Part shown: in pieces, positions 50,232-58,101 of the stretch
Position numbering within the stretch: the first letter of the stretch is position 1
Layout of the letters: every line of letters begins with the position of its first letter
Made by a program: the position numbers and the translations under genes
DNA from: a bacterium
Lineage (GTDB): Bacteria > Oederibacteriota > Muellerivitia > Muellerivitales > Muellerivitaceae
Reading direction: 5' to 3'
Length of the DNA: 64,000 nucleotides
Assembly: GCA_035549195.1 (NCBI GenBank)
Contig: DASZRK010000023.1
Span: 1-64,000, forward strand
The notes under the pieces: generated by a model
What the model saw: only the letters and a program-made list of their open reading frames with translations
Databases searched by the model: none
Told to the model about the DNA's origin: nothing

Positions 50232-51203
50232 GTGGTCCAAGGCCGGCTCCATCCTCCTGAACCCTTTTCCCTGGGACTCACCCTTCTTTGCGGCCAGTGT
50301 TTCCGTTGGAAGGACCCGGATCCGCAAGGTGGGTTCGAAGGGGTCGCCGGCGGCGCTTTTTGGAAGTTGCGCCAGGAAAACAAGGAGCTTCATTGGGAAT
50401 GTTCCTTGCGCCAGGTCCGGGGGAAGGAACCGGGGGCCTGGCTGGCGCGCTATCTTGGCCTGGAGGACGACCTGGCCCCCGCCGCCGCCCTTTTCCGGGA
50501 CCATCCGGTGCTCCGCGAACCTTGGGCGGGGTTGCGGGGACTGAGGCTGATGCGTCAGGAGCCGTGGGAGTGCGCCGTCTCCTATATGTTCGCCCAAGGG
50601 CTCTCGGTGCAGGTCATCCAAAAGGCCATCGAAAGGTTCTGCGGCCGTTTCGGGGAACCCTTGGAAGGCGTCCCCGAAGGACGGGACTTCCCATCACCCG
50701 GTACCCTGGCGGCCCTGACGCCCGATCAGCTTCGGGCCTACACGAACAATTACCGGGCCCGGGCCCAAAGGATCATCCTTCTCGCCCGCGTGGTGATGGC
50801 CCAGGTCCTTTCCTTGGAGCATCTGTCCCAAGTTCCTTGCGACGACGCTCGGGAGACCCTCTCCCGGTTGGAGGGCATCGGTCCTAAGATCGCCGATTGC
50901 ATCCTTTTGTTCTCCCTGGGCCAGGAGGACGCTTTTCCGGTGGACCGTTGGGTGCTGCGGGCCATGAAGCGCTATTTCCCCTCGGTCCGGTTAGGGGGGC
51001 GGTTGGAGGCACCCACCCCCACCCAATACACACGGATCGTTCGAAAGGCACGGAAGGTCTTCGGTCCCTATTCGGGATTGGCCAGTGAGTATCTCTTCCT
51101 CTATTTAAGGTTGAAGGAAGACCCCCCCCTTGCCCGGAAATTGGCCCCTTTTTTGCCTTTGGGGGGTGAAAATACAGTCAAAAATACCCTTGAAAACCCA
51201 TAA
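50232..51203 (+). CDS. ogg: 8-oxoguanine DNA glycosylase/AP lyase (OGG1 type)
   Basis: 323 residues. The N-terminal OGG domain includes C-G-Q-C-F-R-W-K (about 17-24), which matches eukaryote-type OGG1 and AlkA-like starts. The helix-hairpin-helix with G-P-D is L-E-G-I-G-P-K-I-A-D-C-I-L-L-F (near 215-229), followed by F-P-V-D-R-W-V. The Lys in G-P-K-I-A-D-C is the Schiff-base nucleophile and the Asp in P-V-D assists. It removes 8-oxoguanine from DNA. GTG is the start. No other repair gene is adjacent. Confidence 0.92.
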   Translation: MVQGRLHPPEPFSLGLTLLCGQCFRWKDPDPQGGFEGVAGGAFWKLRQENKELHWECSLRQVRGKEPGAWLARYLGLEDDLAPAAALFRDHPVLREPWAGLRGLRLMRQEPWECAVSYMFAQGLSVQVIQKAIERFCGRFGEPLEGVPEGRDFPSPGTLAALTPDQLRAYTNNYRARAQRIILLARVVMAQVLSLEHLSQVPCDDARETLSRLEGIGPKIADCILLFSLGQEDAFPVDRWVLRAMKRYFPSVRLGGRLEAPTPTQYTRIVRKARKVFGPYSGLASEYLFLYLRLKEDPPLARKLAPFLPLGGENTVKNTLENP

Positions 51204-51208
51204 AATTC

Positions 51209-51237
51209 TTGCTCGGGGCCCTGGAATTGGCTATAAA
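51209..51237 (+). promoter_or_regulatory. Promoter of the HU-type gene
   Basis: TTGCTC (51209-51214) and TATAAA (51232-51237) are 17 bases apart and lie about 33 bases before the start codon, with a strong GGAGGTGGA between. Confidence 0.6.
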
Positions 51238-51269
51238 TAAAGCGGATTTCAATATCCAGGAGGTGGACG

Positions 51270-51545
51270 TTGACCAAAAGTGAATTGCTGGGGACTTTGG
51301 CCGAGCAGACCGGCTTGAAAAAGAAGGATGTTGATAACGTTATGCAAGCTTTAAGGAGCACGATTTACAAGACCTTAAAGAAGGAATACAAGATCAAGCT
51401 GGATGGCCTGGGCGTGTTCCAGTTGAAGGACCGCAAAGCCCGCATGGCCCGGAATCCCCGGACCGGCGAAATGGTCAATGTTCCGGCCAAGAAGGTCGTT
51501 AAGTTCCGCGTTTTGAAGGACCTGAAAGAAGCCGTTCTTTCCTAA
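51270..51545 (+). CDS. HU/IHF-family DNA-binding protein
   Basis: 91 residues from TTG with GGAGGTGGA as ribosome site. Features are T-K-S-E-L-L-G-T-L-A (helix 1), V-M-Q-A-L-R (helix 2), L-D-G-L-G-V-F-Q-L and the arm K-A-R-M-A-R-N-P-R-T-G-E, with the R-N-P-x-T-G motif and Pro that intercalates in DNA. It is a nucleoid protein that bends DNA as a dimer. HU versus IHF cannot be settled, since the protein is a likely homodimer with no partner gene here. It has its own promoter and terminator. Confidence 0.94.
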   Translation: MTKSELLGTLAEQTGLKKKDVDNVMQALRSTIYKTLKKEYKIKLDGLGVFQLKDRKARMARNPRTGEMVNVPAKKVVKFRVLKDLKEAVLS

Positions 51546-51565
51546 TAAGTCCTCGGATCCGCTTA

Positions 51566-51598
51566 AAGCACCCCGCTCTTCGGTGGGGTGCTTTTTTT
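51566..51598 (+). terminator. Rho-independent terminator after the HU gene
   Basis: AAGCACCCC (51566-51574) pairs with GGGGTGCTT (51585-51593) around a 10-base loop, with T residues to 51598. Confidence 0.9.
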
Positions 51599-51636
51599 AT
51601 TTCAGGATAAAATAACGACCAAAAACGGGGGTTTTT

Positions 51637-53778
51637 TTGCCCAGGCCCAAGGAAAATGTTTCCCACGTTCCGGGGAAATGGTGGCTGCTCCCGGTCTTTT
51701 TCCTATGGACGGTTTGGGTTTTTGCCCATTTTTTTCCTGCGCTTTATCGTGACCCGCTATCCTTCACCTCCCCCTTTGACCCGGCCCCCAACAGCACGGC
51801 CTCGCCGGACATTCTTCACCGTTGCCTGGACTGGCTGGCTTTCCTCCCGCCCCTTTCGTCCGCGGCCCTTTGCGTCGGCTTCTTCTGGGTGTTCGGCCGG
51901 AAGGCACTCCCTCTTTTTGGTTTGGAACCAAAAGGTCCGGTCCGTTTCCTTTTGGAAACCACCTTGGGGATGGCGCTGGCCGATTGGTTGTGGTTGGGCC
52001 TGGGATTAACGGGGCTCTGGTCCGGGGTGCTCGGCATCCTTGTCTTGCTGGCCGGGACCTGGCTCCTTCTGCGGCCGATCTTGGCGCTTCCAAGGGCCCG
52101 GCTGGAATTCCCGAAGCTCAAGGGTTGGGATCGGCCGATGGCGGCCCTTCTTTGCGTTTACGCGGTCCTGTTGGTCCTGCAGGACCTCCTTCCGGAGACC
52201 TTTTATGATTCCCTGAACTACTTCCTGGGCATCCCCGCCTATTGGTGGAGCCGGCACGGGATGGTGGACCAACCTTTCCACGCCCTTTCGGGTTATCCCT
52301 TCGGCGGTTCCTTGATCTACCTGAACGCCTTCCTACTGGCCGGAGGCCAGGGAGCCAAGGTCCTGGCCGGGGCCTTCTTGATGGCCACCGCGCTCCTCGC
52401 CTGGGCCTGGACGGAAGAAAAGGGTTATCCCCGCTGGACCATGGCCGTGGCGGTCCTGACCTTCCCACTCCTTTATTTGAACGCCTGGGCCACCCGGGTG
52501 GATTCCCTGGTGACCCTCGTGCTCCTGCTTTTCTTCTATTGCGTCCAAAAGGTCTTGGAAGGGAAGCGGGACTCCGCCTGGATGGCGCTTGGGGGACTGC
52601 TGGCAAGCCTCGCCCTTTCGATCAAGCCCACCGCCTTGGTCCCGGTACTGGGCGGTGTGGCGGGTCTTCTCCTGGCCGGAAAGGGTGCAAGGTTCCTGGG
52701 CCGGGCCCTGGGGGGGTGGGGCCTCTCCTTCCTCTTGGGGATGGGACCCTGGCTTCTCAGGGACCTGGTCCATACGGGCGATCCTTTTTTTCCTTACGTC
52801 CAGGCGCTTTCGGGGATCCGGGCGCTTCCCGTGGCGGGTTACCTGAGGATGGTCCATGAGAACCAACAGTTCCTTCCGATGGACCATGGCCTTGGGTCTT
52901 GGGTCACCCTGCCTTGGCGGTTGACCATGCCGGGCGCGGGCGATGGGCAGTTCTTGGGGCCGATCCCCCTGGCGGTCCTTCCTTTGCTGGTCTGGTTGGC
53001 CTTGCGCCGGGGTCCCGTGCGTCCCATGGCCTGGATCTTTTGGCTGACGGCGGTCGCGGGACTGGGCCTATCCCATATGCTTCGCTTCTCCCTGCCGGTC
53101 CTTACCTTCGGGTTGTTGCTGACCGGTGTCCTTTTTTCGTCGCTCAAACCAAGCCCTTGGAGGGCGGTTTGGCCCGGGGTCGTGCTCCTGAACGCGGTCC
53201 TTTGCTTTCCCCAATTGCTTTCGCTTTCGGCCCAATGGTCGGCGGGCGGGCCCTTCTGGACCGGAGCGGAGGACGCGGATCAATATCTTTCCCGGAGGCT
53301 TGGGCCGGCCGATATGGAAATGACCCGGATCGTGGACCGGAACCTTCCAAGGGATTCCCGGTTGCTTTTGGTCGGGGATTCACGCGCCCTTTATTACGAC
53401 CGCCAGGTCCTGGCCCAATCGGCTTTCGACGAGCCCTTTTTCGCTACGGCCGTCCGGAAAGGAAAGGATGAAGAGGGCGTCTTGAGGGAATTGAGGAGAT
53501 CGGGCATCGACTATGTGGTGGTGGACCGGGGCCTGGGAAGCCTTTATTCCCGTGAATACCACCAGTACGACGCACTGACACCGGTCGATCAACAAAGCCT
53601 GAAAAGGTTCTCCCAAAGGGGGTTGGAGTTTTTGGCCGCCCGGGGTTCCCTGGGACTTTTCCGGGTCCGCGACCGGTTGATCCCTCCGGACCCAAGGACC
53701 CCGGATCCCTTCTCCTTTTTGTCCGACCCGGCGGCGGACCGCCCGCGATCCCGTTCGGGGAAAGGGCGAGGCTCATGA
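51637..53778 (+). CDS. Polytopic membrane protein, GT-C glycosyltransferase-like (paralogue 1)
   Basis: 713 residues from TTG 51637 (the only candidate near the 5' end; a weak G-rich site precedes it). Ten or more membrane helices fill residues 15-510. The segment E-T-F-Y-D-S-L-N-Y-F-L-G-I-P-A-Y-W (near 187-203) matches the extracytoplasmic D-x-L-x-Y-H-L-x-x-P motif of GT-C enzymes that use lipid-linked sugars, its Asp being the presumed base. The last 170 residues are a soluble domain with L-L-L-V-G-D-S-R-A-L-Y-Y-D-R, also in the next protein. Inferred role: transfer of sugars onto an exported glycan or protein at the outer face of the inner membrane. Acceptor unknown. Confidence 0.7.
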   Translation: MPRPKENVSHVPGKWWLLPVFFLWTVWVFAHFFPALYRDPLSFTSPFDPAPNSTASPDILHRCLDWLAFLPPLSSAALCVGFFWVFGRKALPLFGLEPKGPVRFLLETTLGMALADWLWLGLGLTGLWSGVLGILVLLAGTWLLLRPILALPRARLEFPKLKGWDRPMAALLCVYAVLLVLQDLLPETFYDSLNYFLGIPAYWWSRHGMVDQPFHALSGYPFGGSLIYLNAFLLAGGQGAKVLAGAFLMATALLAWAWTEEKGYPRWTMAVAVLTFPLLYLNAWATRVDSLVTLVLLLFFYCVQKVLEGKRDSAWMALGGLLASLALSIKPTALVPVLGGVAGLLLAGKGARFLGRALGGWGLSFLLGMGPWLLRDLVHTGDPFFPYVQALSGIRALPVAGYLRMVHENQQFLPMDHGLGSWVTLPWRLTMPGAGDGQFLGPIPLAVLPLLVWLALRRGPVRPMAWIFWLTAVAGLGLSHMLRFSLPVLTFGLLLTGVLFSSLKPSPWRAVWPGVVLLNAVLCFPQLLSLSAQWSAGGPFWTGAEDADQYLSRRLGPADMEMTRIVDRNLPRDSRLLLVGDSRALYYDRQVLAQSAFDEPFFATAVRKGKDEEGVLRELRRSGIDYVVVDRGLGSLYSREYHQYDALTPVDQQSLKRFSQRGLEFLAARGSLGLFRVRDRLIPPDPRTPDPFSFLSDPAADRPRSRSGKGRGS

Positions 53779-56030
53779 GCAACTTCAAGGCTTCCTCTCC
53801 CCGGTCCGGTTGGGTGCCGGCCTTGGGAGCGCTCTGGGCGCTGGCCGTGGGATATGGCTATCTTCAAAAGGTGGGGACGGCCTTCGGTTATTACGGCGCA
53901 CCTTTTTCCCTTCTCGCCCCTTCCGGGGCGACGGTCTTCCATCCGCAGGTCTGGATCGTGACCTTGGAGGCGGTGGGGACGGCGATGCTTGTCCTGGCCG
54001 TTACCCTGCGTTGGGGGGCAAGGTTGGGGCGCTTCCTGGGCCTGGGAGAGCGGGATGCGGGTGTGCTGTTCGGGGCCCATTTCGCCCTGGGTATGATCTT
54101 TCTGGACCTGCTCTGGTTCTCCTTGGGCGTCGCGCACCTTTGGTGGAGGCACCTTTTATTCCCCTTGGGAGGTCTCTTGGCCCTTGAGGCGGTCCTGACC
54201 ACCCCTTGGGGTGGGTGCTTCCAGGCCATCCGAGATTCCTGGAGATCGCGCCCTCGGGGGGACCTGGGGATCCTCTTGTTGATCCTGGCCGGCCTCCTGT
54301 TCTGGGGCTTCACTCTCCTGAAAGGCCTCCTGCCCGAGGTCTTCTATGATTCCATGGTCTATCACCTGGCGGTGCCGTCCGCTTGGGTCCAGGGCCATGG
54401 GATCGGGGACCTGCCGGGGAATTTCTTTTCCAATTATCCCTTTGGCGGGGAATTGTTCTTCTTCAATGGCCTCTACTTTCAAGGCACGGAGGCGGCGATC
54501 CTGCTCCATGTTTTCGGCTTTCTCGCCACCGCCCTGACCGCTGCGGGATGGGTCCGGGAAGCGAAGGGCCCGGAAGCGGGCGGTTTGACCCTGGGATTGG
54601 TCCTGACCTTGCCCCTTTTCGTCATGAATGCCGGGACCACCCAAGTGGAGGCCCTCTTGGCCCTGCCCCTCACCCTATGCGCCTATTGCGTGTTCGGCGG
54701 CCTGAGGGAGGAACGGTCGGGCCGTTTCCTCGCGTGCCTTTTCGGCGGGGGAGCTTTGGCGGTCAAATACACCTCGGCCTTGGCCCTGGCGGCCCTGGGA
54801 ACGGGAGCGATCCTGGAGGGTTCCTGGCGGCGTTGGTGGGATCGTGGAAAAGGGTGGGCGGAATTCCTCGGGGCCGGGCTGGTCACCTGGGCGCCTTGGG
54901 TCCTGAAGAACGCGGTCTTCACGAAGGAGCCCTTTTTTCCCTATGGGGCGTCCCTGTTCGGGGGTCGGGCCCTTTCCGCGACCGCCTACCACTCCCTATG
55001 GATGGAACAACAAGGGCGCATCGCCCACGGTTGGGAGAGCCTGATGGTGCCTTGGAAGGCCGTGGTCTCCAATCCGGACGCCTTCAACTTCGTGGGACCC
55101 ATCGCCCTGGCTTTCCTTCCGGCGGTGCTGCTCACCGTCGGCCGGGGACCCGCCCGGGTCTTCGGACGGGTGGTCGTTCCGGTCTTTTTCGTCCTGGGTT
55201 TCCTGACGACCCATATCCTCCGTTTCCTGAGCCCGGGATTCGTATGGATCTATGTCCTTTTCGGCCTGGCCTGGGAAGGGGAAGCCCACCCCGGATGGCG
55301 CAAGGCCCTGGCTTGGGCCGGGGCCCTTTCCGCGGTCCTTTGTTTCGGGTTCCTGGCGGCCATCAGCGGACGTTATGAAGGGGGCGCCGGGGTCTGGACG
55401 GGATTTCAAAGCCGGGCGGACTACCTGATGGCCCCCAACAAGATCACTTCCTATTATTCCCTGGCGCAATGGGTCAACGCGAATACGCCGGACGATTCCC
55501 ACCTGCTGATCGTGGGGGATGCCCGGGGGCTTTATTACGACCGGCCTTTCCTGTCCAATAGCGTCTTTGACGGCCAGGAGCTGGCCCTTCTGGCCCGATC
55601 GAAGAAGGACGCTGCGGGGATACGCAAAGGCCTTTTGGAGAAGGGGATCGATGATCTGGTGGTCAACGGTCCCGAGGGGATCCGGGTGGCCGCCGATTAC
55701 GGGCATTACGACCTGACCTCGGAGGAATGGGAAAGGTTGGACGACTTCATCCAGCGATACACCGAACCCGTCCATCTCGAGGGATTGCAAGGAGTTTACC
55801 GGCTCCTTCCGGACCCCAAGGACGGCCCCCGGCCCCAAGCCCTGGACCTGTTGTTGTTCTTCTCCGGGCCCGCTTCCCGGTTCGTCAAGGAAGTGGACCG
55901 GAAGCAATGGCTGTCGGCCCGGGAGGACCTGGATCAGGCGGTTCGGCTTTATCCCTTCTCCGGGTTTTGGAAGGAACAAAAGCGGAGGCTCGACGAGGCT
56001 TTCCGCAACGCGAATGGGGTGGCCCGATGA
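53775..56030 (+). CDS. Polytopic membrane protein, GT-C glycosyltransferase-like (paralogue 2)
   Basis: 751 residues. The ATG overlaps the preceding stop (ATGA). The layout matches its neighbour: many helices, E-V-F-Y-D-S-M-V-Y-H-L-A-V-P-S-A-W near residue 190, Y-P-F-G-G-E-L-F-F-F-N, then a soluble tail with L-L-I-V-G-D-A-R-G-L-Y-Y-D-R and G-I-D-D-L-V-V-N. Clear but divergent paralogy indicates an old tandem duplication and probably a different acceptor or linkage. The final section (about 690-751) has a TPR-like helical stretch. The stop overlaps the next start. Confidence 0.7.
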   Translation: MSNFKASSPRSGWVPALGALWALAVGYGYLQKVGTAFGYYGAPFSLLAPSGATVFHPQVWIVTLEAVGTAMLVLAVTLRWGARLGRFLGLGERDAGVLFGAHFALGMIFLDLLWFSLGVAHLWWRHLLFPLGGLLALEAVLTTPWGGCFQAIRDSWRSRPRGDLGILLLILAGLLFWGFTLLKGLLPEVFYDSMVYHLAVPSAWVQGHGIGDLPGNFFSNYPFGGELFFFNGLYFQGTEAAILLHVFGFLATALTAAGWVREAKGPEAGGLTLGLVLTLPLFVMNAGTTQVEALLALPLTLCAYCVFGGLREERSGRFLACLFGGGALAVKYTSALALAALGTGAILEGSWRRWWDRGKGWAEFLGAGLVTWAPWVLKNAVFTKEPFFPYGASLFGGRALSATAYHSLWMEQQGRIAHGWESLMVPWKAVVSNPDAFNFVGPIALAFLPAVLLTVGRGPARVFGRVVVPVFFVLGFLTTHILRFLSPGFVWIYVLFGLAWEGEAHPGWRKALAWAGALSAVLCFGFLAAISGRYEGGAGVWTGFQSRADYLMAPNKITSYYSLAQWVNANTPDDSHLLIVGDARGLYYDRPFLSNSVFDGQELALLARSKKDAAGIRKGLLEKGIDDLVVNGPEGIRVAADYGHYDLTSEEWERLDDFIQRYTEPVHLEGLQGVYRLLPDPKDGPRPQALDLLLFFSGPASRFVKEVDRKQWLSAREDLDQAVRLYPFSGFWKEQKRRLDEAFRNANGVAR

Positions 56031-57955
56031 ACCGGCGGCTGGTGATGCTATTGACGGGTTCCCTTCTTTTTTGGGTCCCCTTGGCTTTTTTCTCTCCGAG
56101 CGTCGATGCCTTCCTCCTGCCCAAGGACCTGCTGGGGTTGGTGGTCGGGTCCGTCCTGGCCGTTCTTTGCGCTTTCCAATGGCCCGGGGCCTTCCGGCAG
56201 GCCTGGGTCCGGGTCCTCCTTCTTTTCATGGCGTGGATGGTGGTGGATGGGGCGGCCGTCGGATATTCATCCCTCGCTGTTGGGCGAGAGGCCGTTCATT
56301 TCATCCTTTGGCTCGGGGCCGCCGCGGGTTGCCTTCTGCTGGGAGAGGGGGAAGGGACCCTGGAAAAAATGACCGCCTTCGCCCTGGCCGCCGGTTCCTT
56401 CATGGCCTTGCACGGGCTTCTGCAGGCCTTGGGGCTGCACGAGGCCGCTTGGACCACCCGTTTCGAGGGACGGGCCTTCTCGACCCTGGGCAATCCCGAT
56501 TACCTGGGCGGCTACTTCGCCGCCCTCCTTCCTTTGGCCTGGGTGATGACCCTTCGGGCCAAGTCCCATGCCGGCTGGTGGACCTTCCGGGTGGCGACCA
56601 TGTTGTTGTTCGTCGGGCTCTTGGTCACCCGGGTCCGGGGATCCTTCCTGGCCCTGGGGGTGGCCGGTCTTTTCCTGCTCGCCGCCTTGGTGTCCCCTTG
56701 GGGCCGGGGCCTTTGGCGGGCCAACAAGGGTTTTGTCCTGGCGACCTTGGCCGTCGCCCTGGTGGGCGCGGGAGCTTTTTGGTTCCGCCATGGGGGGCTT
56801 TCAGCCTTCAGCCTGGAGCAGGCCTCCTTCCAACAACGCCTGGACACCTATCGGATCGCCTGGACCATGGTGAAGGACCATCCCTGGTGCGGGGTGGGGC
56901 TGGGTCATTTCGCCCTGGATTTTCCCCTTTACCAGGCCAAGCCCTGGCCCCAGGGTGGGCATCCTTATATCTACTCCAGCCACGTCCACAACGAGTTCCT
57001 TCGCTTTTGGGCCGAGGGGGGGACCATCGGCCTGGTCCTTTTCGTTCTTGTCCTTCTTTATTACGTCCGGGGGATGGTCCGAACGGTGAACGATCCCGGG
57101 ACCGCGGAGAGCGAACGGACCTTGCTGGTGGGCATGGGGGCCGGGATGGCGGGACTTTTAGGCCAATCCCTCACCAACTTTCCATTACAGGTGGCCCCCA
57201 CGGCCATCCTGTTCGGGTTCTTCCTGGCGGGGCCCTTCGTCCTGAGGCGCAAGGCGCCGGAAGGAACGGGGGATCCGAAAGGCGGAGCGGCCCCGGTCGT
57301 GGTCCTCGCGCTTTTTTTCATCCTGGGAGCCTGGGCGTCCCGCGAAATGGCGGCCTCCATCGCCCTCCGGGACACCCTTGGGGAAGCGGGCCTGGGACAC
57401 GGGGACCTAGCGATCCGCTATGGCCAAAGGACGGTGTCCCTTTCCTCCGCCGATCCCAAGGCTTGGAGCGCCCTGGGCCGGGCCTATCGCTCGGCAGGCC
57501 AAGGGGACGGGGCCCTGGTCGCTTTTCAAAAGGCCGTGGCCCTCGATCCGAACGACGTGGAGGACCGGGCCCTGATGGCCCAGCTCCTTCTTGACTCGGG
57601 ACATCCGGGGGACGCAGTGAAGTTCGGCCGGGAAGCGCTGGCCATCGCGCCCAATGACCTGGGCGCCCTTTGGACCCTGGCCGTCAGCCAGTTCCAGTCC
57701 GGGGACATCCAAGGCGCGGTGGGGAGCTTCACCACCTATGCCTCCGATTCCCCGAGCGAATACCAACCTTATCTGAACCTGGGCGTCTGCTACATGCGCC
57801 TGGGCCAAAGGGAAAAGGCCCGAGAAGCCTGGGAGAAGGCGAAGGCCTTGAATCCGGCCGACCCGCAGGCCGATCTTTATCTCAAGTCCCTAAACCAAAA
57901 GACAAAGTCAAAGGTCTTTCACCGCGAAGAAGCGAAGGGGCGGAAAGGGACCTAG
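56027..57955 (+). CDS. O-antigen ligase/polymerase-like (Wzy_C) membrane protein with TPR tail
   Basis: 642 residues from an ATG overlapping the upstream stop (ATGA). About ten membrane helices cover residues 5-420. The family marker H-V-H-N-E-F-L-R-F-W-A-E-G-G (near 320-333) with an upstream L-G-N-P-D-Y-L-G-G-Y and G-V-G-L-G-H-F matches WaaL/PglL ligases, in which the periplasmic loop His is catalytic. Residues 455-630 carry about five TPR units (A-D-P-K-A-W-S-A-L-G-R-A-Y). PglL-type enzymes often have such TPRs, so an O-linked protein glycosyltransferase is possible. The last 13 codons are cassette-derived. A role on Thr-rich stalks is speculative. Confidence 0.8.
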   Translation: MNRRLVMLLTGSLLFWVPLAFFSPSVDAFLLPKDLLGLVVGSVLAVLCAFQWPGAFRQAWVRVLLLFMAWMVVDGAAVGYSSLAVGREAVHFILWLGAAAGCLLLGEGEGTLEKMTAFALAAGSFMALHGLLQALGLHEAAWTTRFEGRAFSTLGNPDYLGGYFAALLPLAWVMTLRAKSHAGWWTFRVATMLLFVGLLVTRVRGSFLALGVAGLFLLAALVSPWGRGLWRANKGFVLATLAVALVGAGAFWFRHGGLSAFSLEQASFQQRLDTYRIAWTMVKDHPWCGVGLGHFALDFPLYQAKPWPQGGHPYIYSSHVHNEFLRFWAEGGTIGLVLFVLVLLYYVRGMVRTVNDPGTAESERTLLVGMGAGMAGLLGQSLTNFPLQVAPTAILFGFFLAGPFVLRRKAPEGTGDPKGGAAPVVVLALFFILGAWASREMAASIALRDTLGEAGLGHGDLAIRYGQRTVSLSSADPKAWSALGRAYRSAGQGDGALVAFQKAVALDPNDVEDRALMAQLLLDSGHPGDAVKFGREALAIAPNDLGALWTLAVSQFQSGDIQGAVGSFTTYASDSPSEYQPYLNLGVCYMRLGQREKAREAWEKAKALNPADPQADLYLKSLNQKTKSKVFHREEAKGRKGT

Positions 57956-58004
57956 GGGAAAAGGGCCTTTTATCCGTGTCTTCGCTCCTTCGCGGTGATC
58001 GGAC
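57913..58004. repeat. Inverted-repeat cassette, GCGAAG family, at the end of the ligase gene
   Basis: The left arm GGTCTTTCACCGCGAAGAAG (from 57913) and the right arm CTTCGCTCCTTCGCGGTGAT with flanks (57979-58004) are near-complements. The left arm codes for the last residues of the ligase, V-F-H-R-E-E-A-K-G-R-K. Same family as the cassettes next to murF and murD. Confidence 0.85.
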
Positions 58005-58101
58005 CTTGCCGGCGTTGTTTTGGGGTTTTAAGGGATGTTAAAGTAGATCTGGTGAAGGGTCGTCCTTCGGCTTGGGCCGGGGGACGCGACAAAGGACCGT
58101 C

